DNA from: a virus
DNA length: 20,720 bases
IMG/VR virus record: IMGVR_UViG_3300032246_000418
Span: 1 to 20,720 of that record
Strand: one strand, 5' to 3'
This document shows, piece after piece, positions 13,533 to 20,720 of this stretch (positions are counted from its first letter, which is position 1; each line of letters opens with the position of its first letter). The notes under the pieces were generated by a model. The model had not been told where the DNA came from, searched no databases, and was given only the letters and a program-made list of their open reading frames with translations. Both the position numbers and the translations under genes were made by a program.

Positions 13533-14180
13533 CTATTCGTAAATTATGTTTACAGATCCGGTACTAAATGTGCTAGTACCAGCAAATGCTCTTACTGTGG
13601 TTAATGTTCCTGATAATAAAATATATCCGCTACCAGTACCTGCATGGCTTGAAGTATTACTCCAATTCCAAGATGCTGTCCAAGTATTACCTGAAATATT
13701 ACAAATTGTCCACAATCCTACAATATTACTATTAGTGTTTTCAGTAGGGAATCCGTTTGGTTTAGAGACTACACTTGTAAGATTTCCGTTTTGAATATCC
13801 GCAGCTCCACCAACATATCCAGATGAAACTATAGTGACAGGCGATGTTCCATATCCTAATTGAACTCCGGGATTACCAGCGGAACATGTTACATTATTAA
13901 ACATCACGGTAATACGTTTTACCCAAGATGGTACAGTGAAATCTACAGATGCTCCAGATGCTGTTTGAACAGCCCCAGATTTAAGTACACTAGAGTTAAA
14001 TGTTGTTGATCCTGTTACTGTTAAATTAGTATTTACAGTTAGGCTGTTATTTACAGTTGTATTTTGGGATGAATCAATAGTTACCGCAGGCAAAGTATTA
14101 GTTTGTAATTGTAGTGATCCGGACGTATCCGCAGTTTGAATAAGTCCTGAAACGTTTGATGCGTTTATGGTTGTTGTCAT
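13533..14180 (-). CDS. Fibre-tip protein, first tandem paralog
   Basis: The protein has 215 residues. Residues 1-72 contain TADTSGSLQLQTNTLPAVTI and LTVNTNLTVTGSTTF, repeats seen in fibre shafts. The shared C-terminal domain starts at about 79: VDFTVPSWVKRITVMF, GVQLGYGTSPVTIVSSGY, GSGYILLSGTLTTVRA, ending STGSVNIIYE. Trp-rich strands (WTASWNW, about 164-170) are specific to this copy. It starts 9 bases after the 247-residue gene with GGAG upstream. The three copies differ most between the PSW motif and the GSGY/SGTL motif, which is where a receptor-binding face would be expected to vary. Confidence 0.7.
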   Translation of the reverse strand: MTTTINASNVSGLIQTADTSGSLQLQTNTLPAVTIDSSQNTTVNNSLTVNTNLTVTGSTTFNSSVLKSGAVQTASGASVDFTVPSWVKRITVMFNNVTCSAGNPGVQLGYGTSPVTIVSSGYVGGAADIQNGNLTSVVSKPNGFPTENTNSNIVGLWTICNISGNTWTASWNWSNTSSHAGTGSGYILLSGTLTTVRAFAGTSTFSTGSVNIIYE

Positions 14181-14189
14181 TTATGTCTC

Positions 14190-14933
14190 CTATAATATAA
14201 CCCAGCGTGATGTGGATGGCACAGTTACCGCAACACCTGATGATATTGTGATAGGTCCTACTGATTCAGCACCATTACCCGCAGTGATTGTGTAATTAGA
14301 TGTAATTGTTCTAGTGTTCTCATAGATTGCACCACTGGCTACTGAACCTCCGATAGGAGCCCAGTTAACTCCATCAAATCCTTCAAAACGATTTGTGGTT
14401 GTGTTGAATCTAATTTCTGCTGGTGTGAGAGATGCTATTGTAATTCTGAATCCTGATCCAGTACCACCAATTAATGCATTATTAACTTGTAATACAGTAC
14501 CTGCAGCTGAGAATCCAGATCCGCCAGATACAAGTGTTACTGATGTCACCACGCCACCAGCTACAGTCATATTAACTGTTGGATATGCTCCTGCTGTTGT
14601 TGGTCCACTGAAATAGGATAATAACACATTATTATAAGTTCCGTTTGTGTATCCAGAGCCTGCAACTAAAGTACCTAATGCAGATGCTGCAAGTGTTGGT
14701 CTTTGTGCTGTCGTGCCTGCAGGGACTTGAATAGATCCTGTTGTATCAAATATACCTATGGCAGAATTTGCATTCGCAATAACCTTAACAACACCGCCAC
14801 TTGTTTTATAGTATAAATTACCATCAGCAATATTAATAGCCAATTCACCATTAACTAAATTACCTGATGTAGGCGCAGTTGTTGTGGTTGTACTATAATA
14901 TAGTGATATGGGTGTAAATCCTGATGCTGCCAT
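14190..14933 (-). CDS. Fibre protein with inserted beta domain
   Basis: The protein has 247 residues. The N-terminus (LYYSTTTTTAPTSGNLVNGELAIN, with DGNLYYKTSGG) is a common fibre-base module. VPAGTTAQRP (70-79) and EIRFNTTTNRFEGFDGVNW (173-191) are normally adjacent halves of one fibre motif, but here they are split by about 88 residues with GSGYTNGTYNNV, GGVVTSVTLVSGGSGF and IGGTGSGFRI. The C-terminus (NYTITAGNGAESVGPITI, VPSTSRWVIL) is a frequent ending in environmental phage fibres. The inserted domain recurs in the nozzle-like protein. It starts 25 bases after the 986-residue fibre gene, with AGGAAAT upstream, and is followed by the fibre-tip triplet. Confidence 0.7.
   Translation of the reverse strand: MAASGFTPISLYYSTTTTTAPTSGNLVNGELAINIADGNLYYKTSGGVVKVIANANSAIGIFDTTGSIQVPAGTTAQRPTLAASALGTLVAGSGYTNGTYNNVLLSYFSGPTTAGAYPTVNMTVAGGVVTSVTLVSGGSGFSAAGTVLQVNNALIGGTGSGFRITIASLTPAEIRFNTTTNRFEGFDGVNWAPIGGSVASGAIYENTRTITSNYTITAGNGAESVGPITISSGVAVTVPSTSRWVIL
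14403..14669 (-). repeat. Shared beta-domain module, copy in 247-residue fibre protein
   Basis: It encodes residues 89-177, the counterpart of 5607-5873. Its edges fall inside a fibre motif (GTTAQRP ... IRFNTTT) that is otherwise contiguous in related proteins as I know them, which indicates an insertion here. Confidence 0.75.
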
Positions 14934-14958
14934 AATATTTCCTTTTTGTTAAATTGTA

Positions 14959-17919
14959 TTAATACGCTTCAAATATAACTGCGCCTGTAGTGCCGTTTGT
15001 TGTTGTTGCGATATTTTGTGAACCACCAGCTCCAGCTCCAAACCCTGTACCTGCAAAACCAGCATTTGTATTAGTTGCAACTAAAGGTCCACCTTGACTT
15101 AGTATTGCAGCTGCTCCACCAGCACCTGAAAAACTGGTAGAGTTAGTTGTTGAGGATCCATAAGATGTTCCCCCAGCTTGACCAGCAATGTTAATATCAC
15201 CACCGGTTGCTGTACCTCCTGCAGGGCCAGCAGTAATGGAGTTAGCAAATGCAGTTGTAGTTCCGTTAGCACCACTAGATGCTGTAATGGTTGATATAGT
15301 TTGTGTACCTGATGAAACAGTTGTATTTGTACCAGATGCAGTTCCTACAGTATAAGTTAATGTATTGCCTGGAGTAACACCTGTTAGCCATTTAATAGCT
15401 ACACCACCACCTGAACCGCCTGTAGCACGAGAACCTACAGCACCAGCACCGTTACCACCAGGACCAATTGCTGTAACTTTAACTACAGTACACCCTGTTG
15501 GAATTGTATACGTTGCAGCCGAACCTGTTGTAAATACTGAAGCTACGCCTACGTTAGAAGTCCATGTTGGTGCGCCTGTACCGGCTGAAACTAATTTTTG
15601 ACCTGCAGTACCTGCCGCTGAAGTTGCCATTGCAGTCGTTGTAGATCCATAAACAATACCGCCTTGAGTTAATGCGGATGATTGACCTGTACCACCACCA
15701 TTTACACCTACGGTACCCCATGTAGGAGCTGCACTTGTTGTAGCTACTAATGCTTGACCTGTTGTGCCCGCGGCAGTAGTTGCCATTGCAGTAGTCGTTG
15801 AACCATAAACAACACCGTATTGTGTTAAGTTTGATGATTGTCCTGTACCGCCACCACCAACGCCTAATGTACCCCATGTTGGCGTTGCAGCAGAACCTCC
15901 CGATAACATTGGTTGACCAGCTGTACCAAAGTTGGTTGTACCGGTAGTTGCTGGTGATGTTCCTAAGTTAGTATTTAAACCGATAGCACCTGATGCATTA
16001 ATGACGTGAGCAGATCCTCCCGCAGCACCCCAAGAAAAATACGTTTTATATCCGTTGCCTGATCCAACAGCAATGTCACCATCATGGCCGGCAAAATAAA
16101 TAAGATTATTAATACCAAAAAAGTCAGCAGGAGTAGAGGCACTGAATACAGATGAGTTCATGCCAAACTCACCGTAGTAAGTTGAGTCTGTGCCTTGATC
16201 ATTACTTATTACATAGTTAGTCGAAGCACCAGCAGTTCCTGATTTATTTTGGATAACTAACTGATTGTAAGATCCTGCTGTTGATGTGCCGAATGAAGCA
16301 ATCGTATTTGAAGCATTAAAGCTTAATACAGGCGTTGTGCTTGTGACTGTATTTCCTGATAGTGTTGTAAAGTCACCAGAAGCTCTAGTAGTAGCACCTA
16401 TAGATACAGCATTTAATCCTGAAACTGTACTACCTAAACTAACCGCTGTTGCACCAAAAGTAATGGATGAGTTAGTTAGTGCACTATTAGGGATATTTGT
16501 TAATGTGTTTGTTGATCCACTAATTGATTTGTTTGTTAACGTTTGTGATCCTGTTAACGTAGCAACGGTTGAATCAATTGCAATAGTGACCGGAGAAGAG
16601 CCATTAAATGATGTGCCACTTAATCCTGTACCAATAGTTAACGTGCTTGTTGTAGACGCAGTCACTGTGGTTGAGCCGCCTAAGCTTACTGAATTACCAT
16701 TGATTGTTATAGCACTATTTGTGAGTGCACTGTTACCAATGTTAGTGAATGTATTTGTAAGACCACTCAACGATTTATTTGATAAAATCTGAGTACCTGT
16801 TAGCGTTGCTACTGTTGAATCAATAGTAATAGTAACAGCTGTTGATCCATTATAACTTGTACCTAATAGTCCTGTGCCGATTGTTAATGCGTTAGTGGCT
16901 GTTGCTGTTACTGTGGTTGATCCACCTAAAGAAACAGTATTTCCATTAACAACTAATGAGCTATTTGCTAATTGAGCATTTGACACAGTGCCACTTAATA
17001 CTGTTGTTGGTATTGTGGTTGATGCTGTCATAGCACTTGTACCATTACCGTACACATAACCTGTGAGTGTTGAAGCACCTGTACCACCATTTGCCACATT
17101 TAAAATACCGCTTAGTGTAAGTGTGCCGTTTGTAGTGATTGGACCACCACTAAAAGTAAATCCTGTTGAGCCACCGGAAGCATTGACACTTGTCACAGTT
17201 CCTGAACCAGCAACAGTTACCCAAGCTGTATCATAATCAGCCCCTGTTACTTTAGTTAAAATTTGACCTACTGAACCGCCTGCATTAACACCTGCGCCTC
17301 TAGGAATTGTAAAATCAAAAACAGCTGTACTTGATGTGCCTGAGTTAACTACAATTGCATTTGTACCTGGGTTTGATGTTGTTGTAGTACCTACCGCAAT
17401 CGTTGCTGCAGCGCCTGAACTACCTCTTGGAATTGCAAAATCAAACACTGCGGCAGATGATGTACCAACGTTAGTTACTACTGCAGAAGCTCCTGGAGCA
17501 GTGGTTGATGTTGTTCCGACTGCTATTGTTGCAGCAGAACCTGTGGCCCCTGCAGGTCCTGCAGGTCCTGTAGCCCCTGTTGGGCCCGTAGTCCCTGTTG
17601 GGCCTTGAGGTCCAATCACGTAGCCTGCATTTGTGGTACCGCCTGTTGAGTTAGTGAGAATTAAATAGCCACTGCCGTCAACTGCTGCTGATACATATCC
17701 TGGAATTGGTCCCACGGATGATGATGTGCCGTCTGTGTAGTAAAACACAAGATTGCTACCAACGAATGACACACTGGTGATTAATTTGCCAGGTGATACT
17801 GCATTGGCAATTAATGACACGAGCGCTTGTTTTGTCACACCAGCTTGAACGACTGCGGTGACTTCATTGCCAGTGAGCGTGGTTGCGACGGGTAATTGGG
17901 TTATTGGTTGATCAGCCAT
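14959..17919 (-). CDS. Long tail fibre with collagen-like segment, tandem repeats and glycine-rich tip
   Basis: The protein has 986 residues. Residues 1-45 (MADQPITQLPVATTLTGNEV...) look like the virion-attachment end. Residues 103-127 are eight collagen-type Gly-X-Y triplets. Three repeat families follow: 42-residue units (129-166, 171-208), 82-residue units (about 319-400, 401-482 and a partial third), and 52-residue units (681-732, 733-784). A less repetitive segment at 500-660 includes YYGEFGMNSS and GYKTYFSWG. Residues 800-986 form a glycine-rich tip ending GAVIFEAY, with GGSGGGVAIKWL, like polyglycine-type adhesin domains that bind receptors. It is the largest fibre in the window and likely trimeric. 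Its DNA is less AT-rich than the neighbours because of Gly, Ala and Pro codons. Confidence 0.8.
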   Translation of the reverse strand: MADQPITQLPVATTLTGNEVTAVVQAGVTKQALVSLIANAVSPGKLITSVSFVGSNLVFYYTDGTSSSVGPIPGYVSAAVDGSGYLILTNSTGGTTNAGYVIGPQGPTGTTGPTGATGPAGPAGATGSAATIAVGTTSTTAPGASAVVTNVGTSSAAVFDFAIPRGSSGAAATIAVGTTTTSNPGTNAIVVNSGTSSTAVFDFTIPRGAGVNAGGSVGQILTKVTGADYDTAWVTVAGSGTVTSVNASGGSTGFTFSGGPITTNGTLTLSGILNVANGGTGASTLTGYVYGNGTSAMTASTTIPTTVLSGTVSNAQLANSSLVVNGNTVSLGGSTTVTATATNALTIGTGLLGTSYNGSTAVTITIDSTVATLTGTQILSNKSLSGLTNTFTNIGNSALTNSAITINGNSVSLGGSTTVTASTTSTLTIGTGLSGTSFNGSSPVTIAIDSTVATLTGSQTLTNKSISGSTNTLTNIPNSALTNSSITFGATAVSLGSTVSGLNAVSIGATTRASGDFTTLSGNTVTSTTPVLSFNASNTIASFGTSTAGSYNQLVIQNKSGTAGASTNYVISNDQGTDSTYYGEFGMNSSVFSASTPADFFGINNLIYFAGHDGDIAVGSGNGYKTYFSWGAAGGSAHVINASGAIGLNTNLGTSPATTGTTNFGTAGQPMLSGGSAATPTWGTLGVGGGGTGQSSNLTQYGVVYGSTTTAMATTAAGTTGQALVATTSAAPTWGTVGVNGGGTGQSSALTQGGIVYGSTTTAMATSAAGTAGQKLVSAGTGAPTWTSNVGVASVFTTGSAATYTIPTGCTVVKVTAIGPGGNGAGAVGSRATGGSGGGVAIKWLTGVTPGNTLTYTVGTASGTNTTVSSGTQTISTITASSGANGTTTAFANSITAGPAGGTATGGDINIAGQAGGTSYGSSTTNSTSFSGAGGAAAILSQGGPLVATNTNAGFAGTGFGAGAGGSQNIATTTNGTTGAVIFEAY
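15568..15879 (-). repeat. 52-residue tandem repeat in long fibre
   Basis: Two in-frame units start with TWGTLGVGGGGTGQSS and TWGTVGVNGGGTGQSS, continue VYGSTTTAMAT, and are followed by a third TW at the next period. The DNA period is 156 bp. Confidence 0.75.
16474..16965 (-). repeat. 82-residue tandem repeat in long fibre
   Basis: Two full units, each with SLGGSTTVTA, LTIGTGL, IDSTVATLTG and NKSxSG, plus a partial third unit (SSITFGATAVSLGS). The DNA period is 246 bp. Confidence 0.75.
17296..17535 (-). repeat. 42-residue tandem repeat beside the collagen segment
   Basis: Two units, AATIAVGTTSTTAPG ... VFDFAIPRG and AATIAVGTTTTSNPG ... VFDFTIPRG, directly follow the Gly-X-Y stretch. The period is 126 bp. 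Confidence 0.8.
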
Positions 17920-17938
17920 TTGATATTCTCTTTATAAA

Positions 17939-18574
17939 TTATGTATATTGAAATAAGTTAACGCCAGATCCTGACCCGAAGCTATTAGATACTGTTACAT
18001 TAATGTATCCAGCTGCGTGGGCAGGTGCTATCAATGTTATAGTGTTTGAATTCACTACAGTAAAGCTTGATATAGAAACGCCACCAAACGTTACTGCTGT
18101 TGCTCCAGTAAAATATAATCCCTGTATGGTCACAGAGAAACCGCCTGCTGTTGTGCCTACGGAAGGTGTTACGCCTAAAATACTAGGCTGGTTACCTACC
18201 ACAGGTGGAGGTGCTGGTACCGCAGGGTGTGGTACATTGCCATACTCTATGGTTGATCCTGTGGCTAAATCGCCAGAGGCTCCGCCGATAGGTGGCACGC
18301 CCTCAATAAACATTGAGTTATCATCTTCTGTCAAGATTTGGTTTGCTGGCAATCCAACATTAATATCAGGACGTGGAAAACGTAACGCAATGTTTTCTGT
18401 CTGAAGCGCTGGTAATCTCCAAGGATCGAAGTTATCTACGTCGTCCTTACACACGCGTAATCCAGGGAAGTTTGGATCTGGCATGAGCTCAGTGTACGGA
18501 AACTTTCTGCTGCATCTATCGCATATTGCGACAGATAGCACAGAATTACCGCGGGTGTCGAGATAGACTGGCAT
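17939..18574 (-). CDS. Virion protein with Cys-containing N-terminus and C-terminal IPT/TIG domain
   Basis: The protein has 211 residues. Residues 1-55 (LDTRGNSVLSVAICDRCSRKFPY, then GLRVCKDDVDNFDPWRLP) contain CxxC at 18-21 and Cys42, which look like a partial zinc-ribbon with an acidic or His fourth ligand, or a degenerate one. The middle is Pro-rich (113-130). Residues 130-211 form an Ig-like IPT/TIG domain: ILGVTPSVGTTAGGFSVTI, VTFGGVSI, NTITLIAPAHAAGYINVTVSN. IPT domains on virions are commonly linked to surface binding. The start directly abuts the stop of the 126-residue gene (TAAATG). It sits between small tail proteins and the long fibre, so a fibre-base or decoration role is likely. 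Confidence 0.65.
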   Translation of the reverse strand: MPVYLDTRGNSVLSVAICDRCSRKFPYTELMPDPNFPGLRVCKDDVDNFDPWRLPALQTENIALRFPRPDINVGLPANQILTEDDNSMFIEGVPPIGGASGDLATGSTIEYGNVPHPAVPAPPPVVGNQPSILGVTPSVGTTAGGFSVTIQGLYFTGATAVTFGGVSISSFTVVNSNTITLIAPAHAAGYINVTVSNSFGSGSGVNLFQYT

Positions 18575-18955
18575 TTACTCTGCTACTGCCTCTTCAGTTG
18601 GTGCTGGATCAGTCCAAGGCAACGGTGCAGGTTGCGGTGTTGGGATGTAAGATGCAGCAATTTGTTGTGCTACTTCTTCTTCCATCGCTTGGGTTCTGTA
18701 TAAACCTTCTGCATTAGGACCTGTTGCATCTAGTGCCTCTTTAGTCCATTCGATCGCTTGTTGTTGTGTAATCTGATCGTACGGTGTGAAGTTGTTAGGG
18801 TCTGGAGGTAGTAAATTAACTGAGTAAGATACATTGCCTGTGTGCCCTTCATCATCAACGCCGTTGATTGAGAAGTTAGACAAAACTGCTGTATTAGGTT
18901 CTGGGTTATTGTCTACCAATAACGCCTGAATTGTCCATGTGTATGTAATTGCCAT
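18575..18955 (-). CDS. Small phage tail-region protein with N-terminal TYTW motif
   Basis: This 126-residue acidic protein starts AITYTWTIQALLVDNN. It then has a beta pattern ending GNVSYSVNLLP, FTPYDQITQQQAIEWTKEAL (about 56-75) and a Pro/Ala/Glu tail. I recognise the combination of an N-terminal TYTW strand and FTPYxxIT...W as a small family found beside fibre genes in many phages, without a known function (possibly the one catalogued as DUF7936). Its SD AAGGAG overlaps the stop of the upstream 89-residue gene. No membrane or signal segment. Confidence 0.6.
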   Translation of the reverse strand: MAITYTWTIQALLVDNNPEPNTAVLSNFSINGVDDEGHTGNVSYSVNLLPPDPNNFTPYDQITQQQAIEWTKEALDATGPNAEGLYRTQAMEEEVAQQIAASYIPTPQPAPLPWTDPAPTEEAVAE

Positions 18956-18965
18956 TTAGTTCTCC

Positions 18966-19235
18966 TTAGCAGTCTGTTGCACCAGCGTAGTCGCTGTATG
19001 TTTTTAGTACATTGTAGATAGCAGGGATTATATCACCTTTTAGGTCTTCAATGTTGATGTAGTGTGCGTTTTGTTTTACAATAGATAGATTGTTCTTTCG
19101 AGCATCTTCATCATAATAGATCGCTACCTGTACTTGTAATTGGGATGAATTACCCCAAAAGTCTGTAATTTTAGCATAGGCCTTTGGAGCCGGTACTCCA
19201 AATTGCGTTTGCTCTAGTTTAAGTTTTAGTGCCAT
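18966..19235 (-). CDS. Small conserved-looking tail-region protein, unknown function
   Basis: This 89-residue protein begins MALKLKLEQTQFGVPAPKAYAKI, has a probable beta-strand core (QLQVQVAIYYDEDARKNN), a helical part (IEDLKGDIIPAIYNVLKTY) and ends ATDC. No domain recognised and no membrane segment. The start has AGGAG 7 bases upstream, which lies at the stop of the right-hand fibre gene. It is tightly packed between fibre genes, so a chaperone or a small fibre-joining protein are possible, but not shown. Confidence 0.55.
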   Translation of the reverse strand: MALKLKLEQTQFGVPAPKAYAKITDFWGNSSQLQVQVAIYYDEDARKNNLSIVKQNAHYINIEDLKGDIIPAIYNVLKTYSDYAGATDC

Positions 19236-19248
19236 TTGTTTCTCCTAA

Positions 19249-20720
19249 TTAAAATGATACTTCAGTTGTTTCTATATTAGCAACAGTTCTAATTGTAGTT
19301 GCTGCTTGTCCTGTGAAAGTGATTGCTAATCCGCCATTAGTAGTATCTGCTGTAGCAGTTACTGTCCATGTAGAAGCACCTGCATCTGCCGCAATAACTG
19401 TTGTTGTTACAGAACCTACAATTGATGTTGCTGCAGCATTAGCACCGCGTTTAATAGCGCCTTCTAATGTCCACGCCTTAGTATTACCCCCACCTGTTAC
19501 GTTAGATATTACTTTAGCTTTAAAGTAGTATGCAGAGTTGTTAGGTAATATAATTTGATTAGTAGTATTTGCAGCAGATGAATCAGAAGTTAATACCGTA
19601 GCTGTTGCATCCGTGGTTTGTCTAGCTAAAACTAATATAGTTGATTGAGATAATCCATTATTTCCTAAAGGAGCCACGTTGGCAGCAAAGACTAAAGCAC
19701 CATTTATTGATCTACTTGTTCCATTATACCCTATTAGATTACTATAAGATGAATTACTAATATTATTTCCACAACCTAAAATTACAGCACCATATCCTGT
19801 AGCTTGGTTATTTACGCCACCACAAACAACGGACGCTGTTCCTGAAGCAACATTGCCTGAAATACCTGTTCCGTAATAACCACCACCACCAATAAATGCG
19901 CTATAACCTGATGCTACATTTCTAATACCACCACATACGGTAGACCAATCTCCTGATGCAACATTTCTATTAGCCGCAGTTCCTGCATCACCACCGCCGC
20001 CGATGAATGAGTATGATCCTGTAGCTGTATTATTACCACCACCTACTACTACGCCGTGTGGTGTATAGAATGATAGTGTTGTAGCGCCTGAACCTGAAGC
20101 GGCTTGAGATAAAGTAAGAGTAGTTCCTGATATAGCGGCAACATAAGTATTTGGAAAGCTTTGAATATTTGTTCCTATAATAAGCTGTCCTACTTTAATA
20201 GAAGCATTAGAAGCATCTAAAGTAAATGTTGTAGTTCCATTAGCTGTACCTGTTTGAGTAGTTACTGCTGCATTAGCTGTTCCTGAATTAGCGTATCCAT
20301 TACCAATAAAGTTATATACACCTAATGCATTATTGCCATATCCAGCACCAATAAAGTTATAATTATTAATAGCTGTAATTCCAGTTATGTTATTTGCTAT
20401 TCCTCCTGCAATTACAGATGTTCCTCCACTATTAGTATTTTGTGTACCACTTAATACTCCGCCTGAAGTACCTGTACATGTATTAACATATCCTCCTGCA
20501 ATAACAGAAGCGTATCCACTAGCTACTTGGGCTGCAGCAGTTCTACTCATTTGCCAATCTACAGCATAACTACCACGCGCATTACCGCCTGTTGCTGTTC
20601 CGTCATTTAGCTGGGCTTGGAGGGCGCCTGTGCCTTTTGGTTGAAGTACTAATGAGATGTTAGTGTCTGTTCCTAAAGCATTTATGCTAGGTGCATTTCC
20701 TGTAGCCGCACCACCTGCAA
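19249..20720 (-). CDS. YadA-head-like tail fibre (5' partial)
   Basis: The frame is open to the right edge, giving at least 490 residues; the first ATG in view (20550) is internal, since upstream codons continue a typical fibre sequence (LVLQPKGTGALQAQL, ARGSYAVDWQ). From 20550 down come repeated units of the form NxAxGxxSxVxGG (SGYASVIAGG, TGSYSFIGGG, SGYSAFIGGG), the left-handed roll of trimeric adhesin heads. The roll is interrupted at about 20265-20059 by a separate beta segment (NGTTTFTLDASNASIKVGQLI ... TLTLSQAASGSGATTL). The last 140 residues (ILVLARQTTDATATVLTSD, AWTLEGAIKRGANAA, TVTATADTTNGGLAITFTG) are a frequent phage fibre C-terminal domain. A host-binding fibre is likely. Confidence 0.75.
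   Translation of the reverse strand, partial: AGGAATGNAPSINALGTDTNISLVLQPKGTGALQAQLNDGTATGGNARGSYAVDWQMSRTAAAQVASGYASVIAGGYVNTCTGTSGGVLSGTQNTNSGGTSVIAGGIANNITGITAINNYNFIGAGYGNNALGVYNFIGNGYANSGTANAAVTTQTGTANGTTTFTLDASNASIKVGQLIIGTNIQSFPNTYVAAISGTTLTLSQAASGSGATTLSFYTPHGVVVGGGNNTATGSYSFIGGGGDAGTAANRNVASGDWSTVCGGIRNVASGYSAFIGGGGYYGTGISGNVASGTASVVCGGVNNQATGYGAVILGCGNNISNSSYSNLIGYNGTSRSINGALVFAANVAPLGNNGLSQSTILVLARQTTDATATVLTSDSSAANTTNQIILPNNSAYYFKAKVISNVTGGGNTKAWTLEGAIKRGANAAATSIVGSVTTTVIAADAGASTWTVTATADTTNGGLAITFTGQAATTIRTVANIETTEVSF

Noticed and set aside
15554-15877. Minus-strand ORF with a WWWR-rich product inside the long fibre
   Set aside because: It is a shifted reading of the 52-residue Gly/Thr repeats and shows the same period; no ribosome-binding site.
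16286-16792. Plus-strand ORF of 168 codons inside the long fibre gene
   Set aside because: It lies antisense to the 82-residue repeats and simply repeats with them. The Thr/Ser/Val-rich minus-strand codons leave few stops on the opposite strand.
14959-17919. Host collagen-like surface protein rather than phage fibre
   Set aside because: The collagen stretch is short, lies in a fibre with typical phage modules, and the gene is inside a continuous phage structural operon.
1-20720. CRISPR array, tRNA genes, insertion sequences or integration site
   Set aside because: No spaced identical repeats, cloverleaf-like sequence, transposase frame or terminal inverted repeats were seen. The repeats present are fibre-coding units or the two-box element.

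Overview
The window is a gene-dense, AT-rich stretch of a tailed-phage genome, free or integrated. Every convincing gene lies on the minus strand, so transcription runs from right (20720) to left (1). Genes abut or overlap by 1-8 bases (TAATG, ATGA and TAAATG junctions are common), and no gap approaches 300 bases. A P22-gp4-like adaptor, a second adaptor-like protein, a gp10/nozzle-like protein and a trio of ejection-type proteins point to a short-tailed phage (podovirus). The lysis genes imply a Gram-negative host. I cannot name the phage or host from the sequence alone, and no capsid, portal, terminase, replication or integrase gene is in view.

Layout in transcription order. (1) 20720-12171 is a host-recognition block: a YadA-head-like fibre cut by the right edge, two small proteins, a protein with an IPT/TIG domain, a 986-residue collagen-containing fibre with a glycine-rich tip, a 247-residue fibre protein, and three tandem paralogous fibre-tip proteins. 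(2) 12104-10326 is a compact lysis cassette: a one-TM holin-like protein, an unlisted 46-residue peptide, a GTA/3TM-type holin, an M15 zinc peptidase, and a GH24 lysozyme with a lipoprotein-like or SAR-like N-terminus. (3) 10270-9276 holds a 20%-lysine protein with (K/R)YxxGG motifs and an unlisted 57-residue basic protein. (4) 9273-3679 is the connector and tail: gp4-like adaptor, second adaptor, 421-residue fibre-like protein, 796-residue nozzle-like protein and an 80-residue protein. (5) 3626-1 holds a cupin-SET fusion, then a glycine-zipper protein, an Ala/Gln/Asn-rich protein, and a large protein cut by the left edge exactly at a putative lytic-transglycosylase Glu-Ser motif. The last three match the position and style of P22 gp7/gp20/gp16 ejection proteins.

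Most notable points: (a) a cupin-SET fusion, a possible protein-lysine methyltransferase, sitting among virion genes that also encode a very lysine-rich protein; (b) a repeated non-coding element (GTAGGGCG, 16 bases, TGCATTAGTA; two 34-bp copies and one shortened copy) at the 3' ends of three genes, just ahead of the lysis block, the lysine-rich/connector block and the cupin-SET/ejection block, which looks like a phage-specific promoter or control element dividing the long operon; (c) related or similar beta-rich domains inserted into several unrelated virion proteins; (d) a triplicated fibre-tip gene whose duplication unit includes the gene end and ribosome-binding site; (e) two small genes (46 and 57 residues) and two partial edge genes that a 60-residue complete-ORF cutoff misses.
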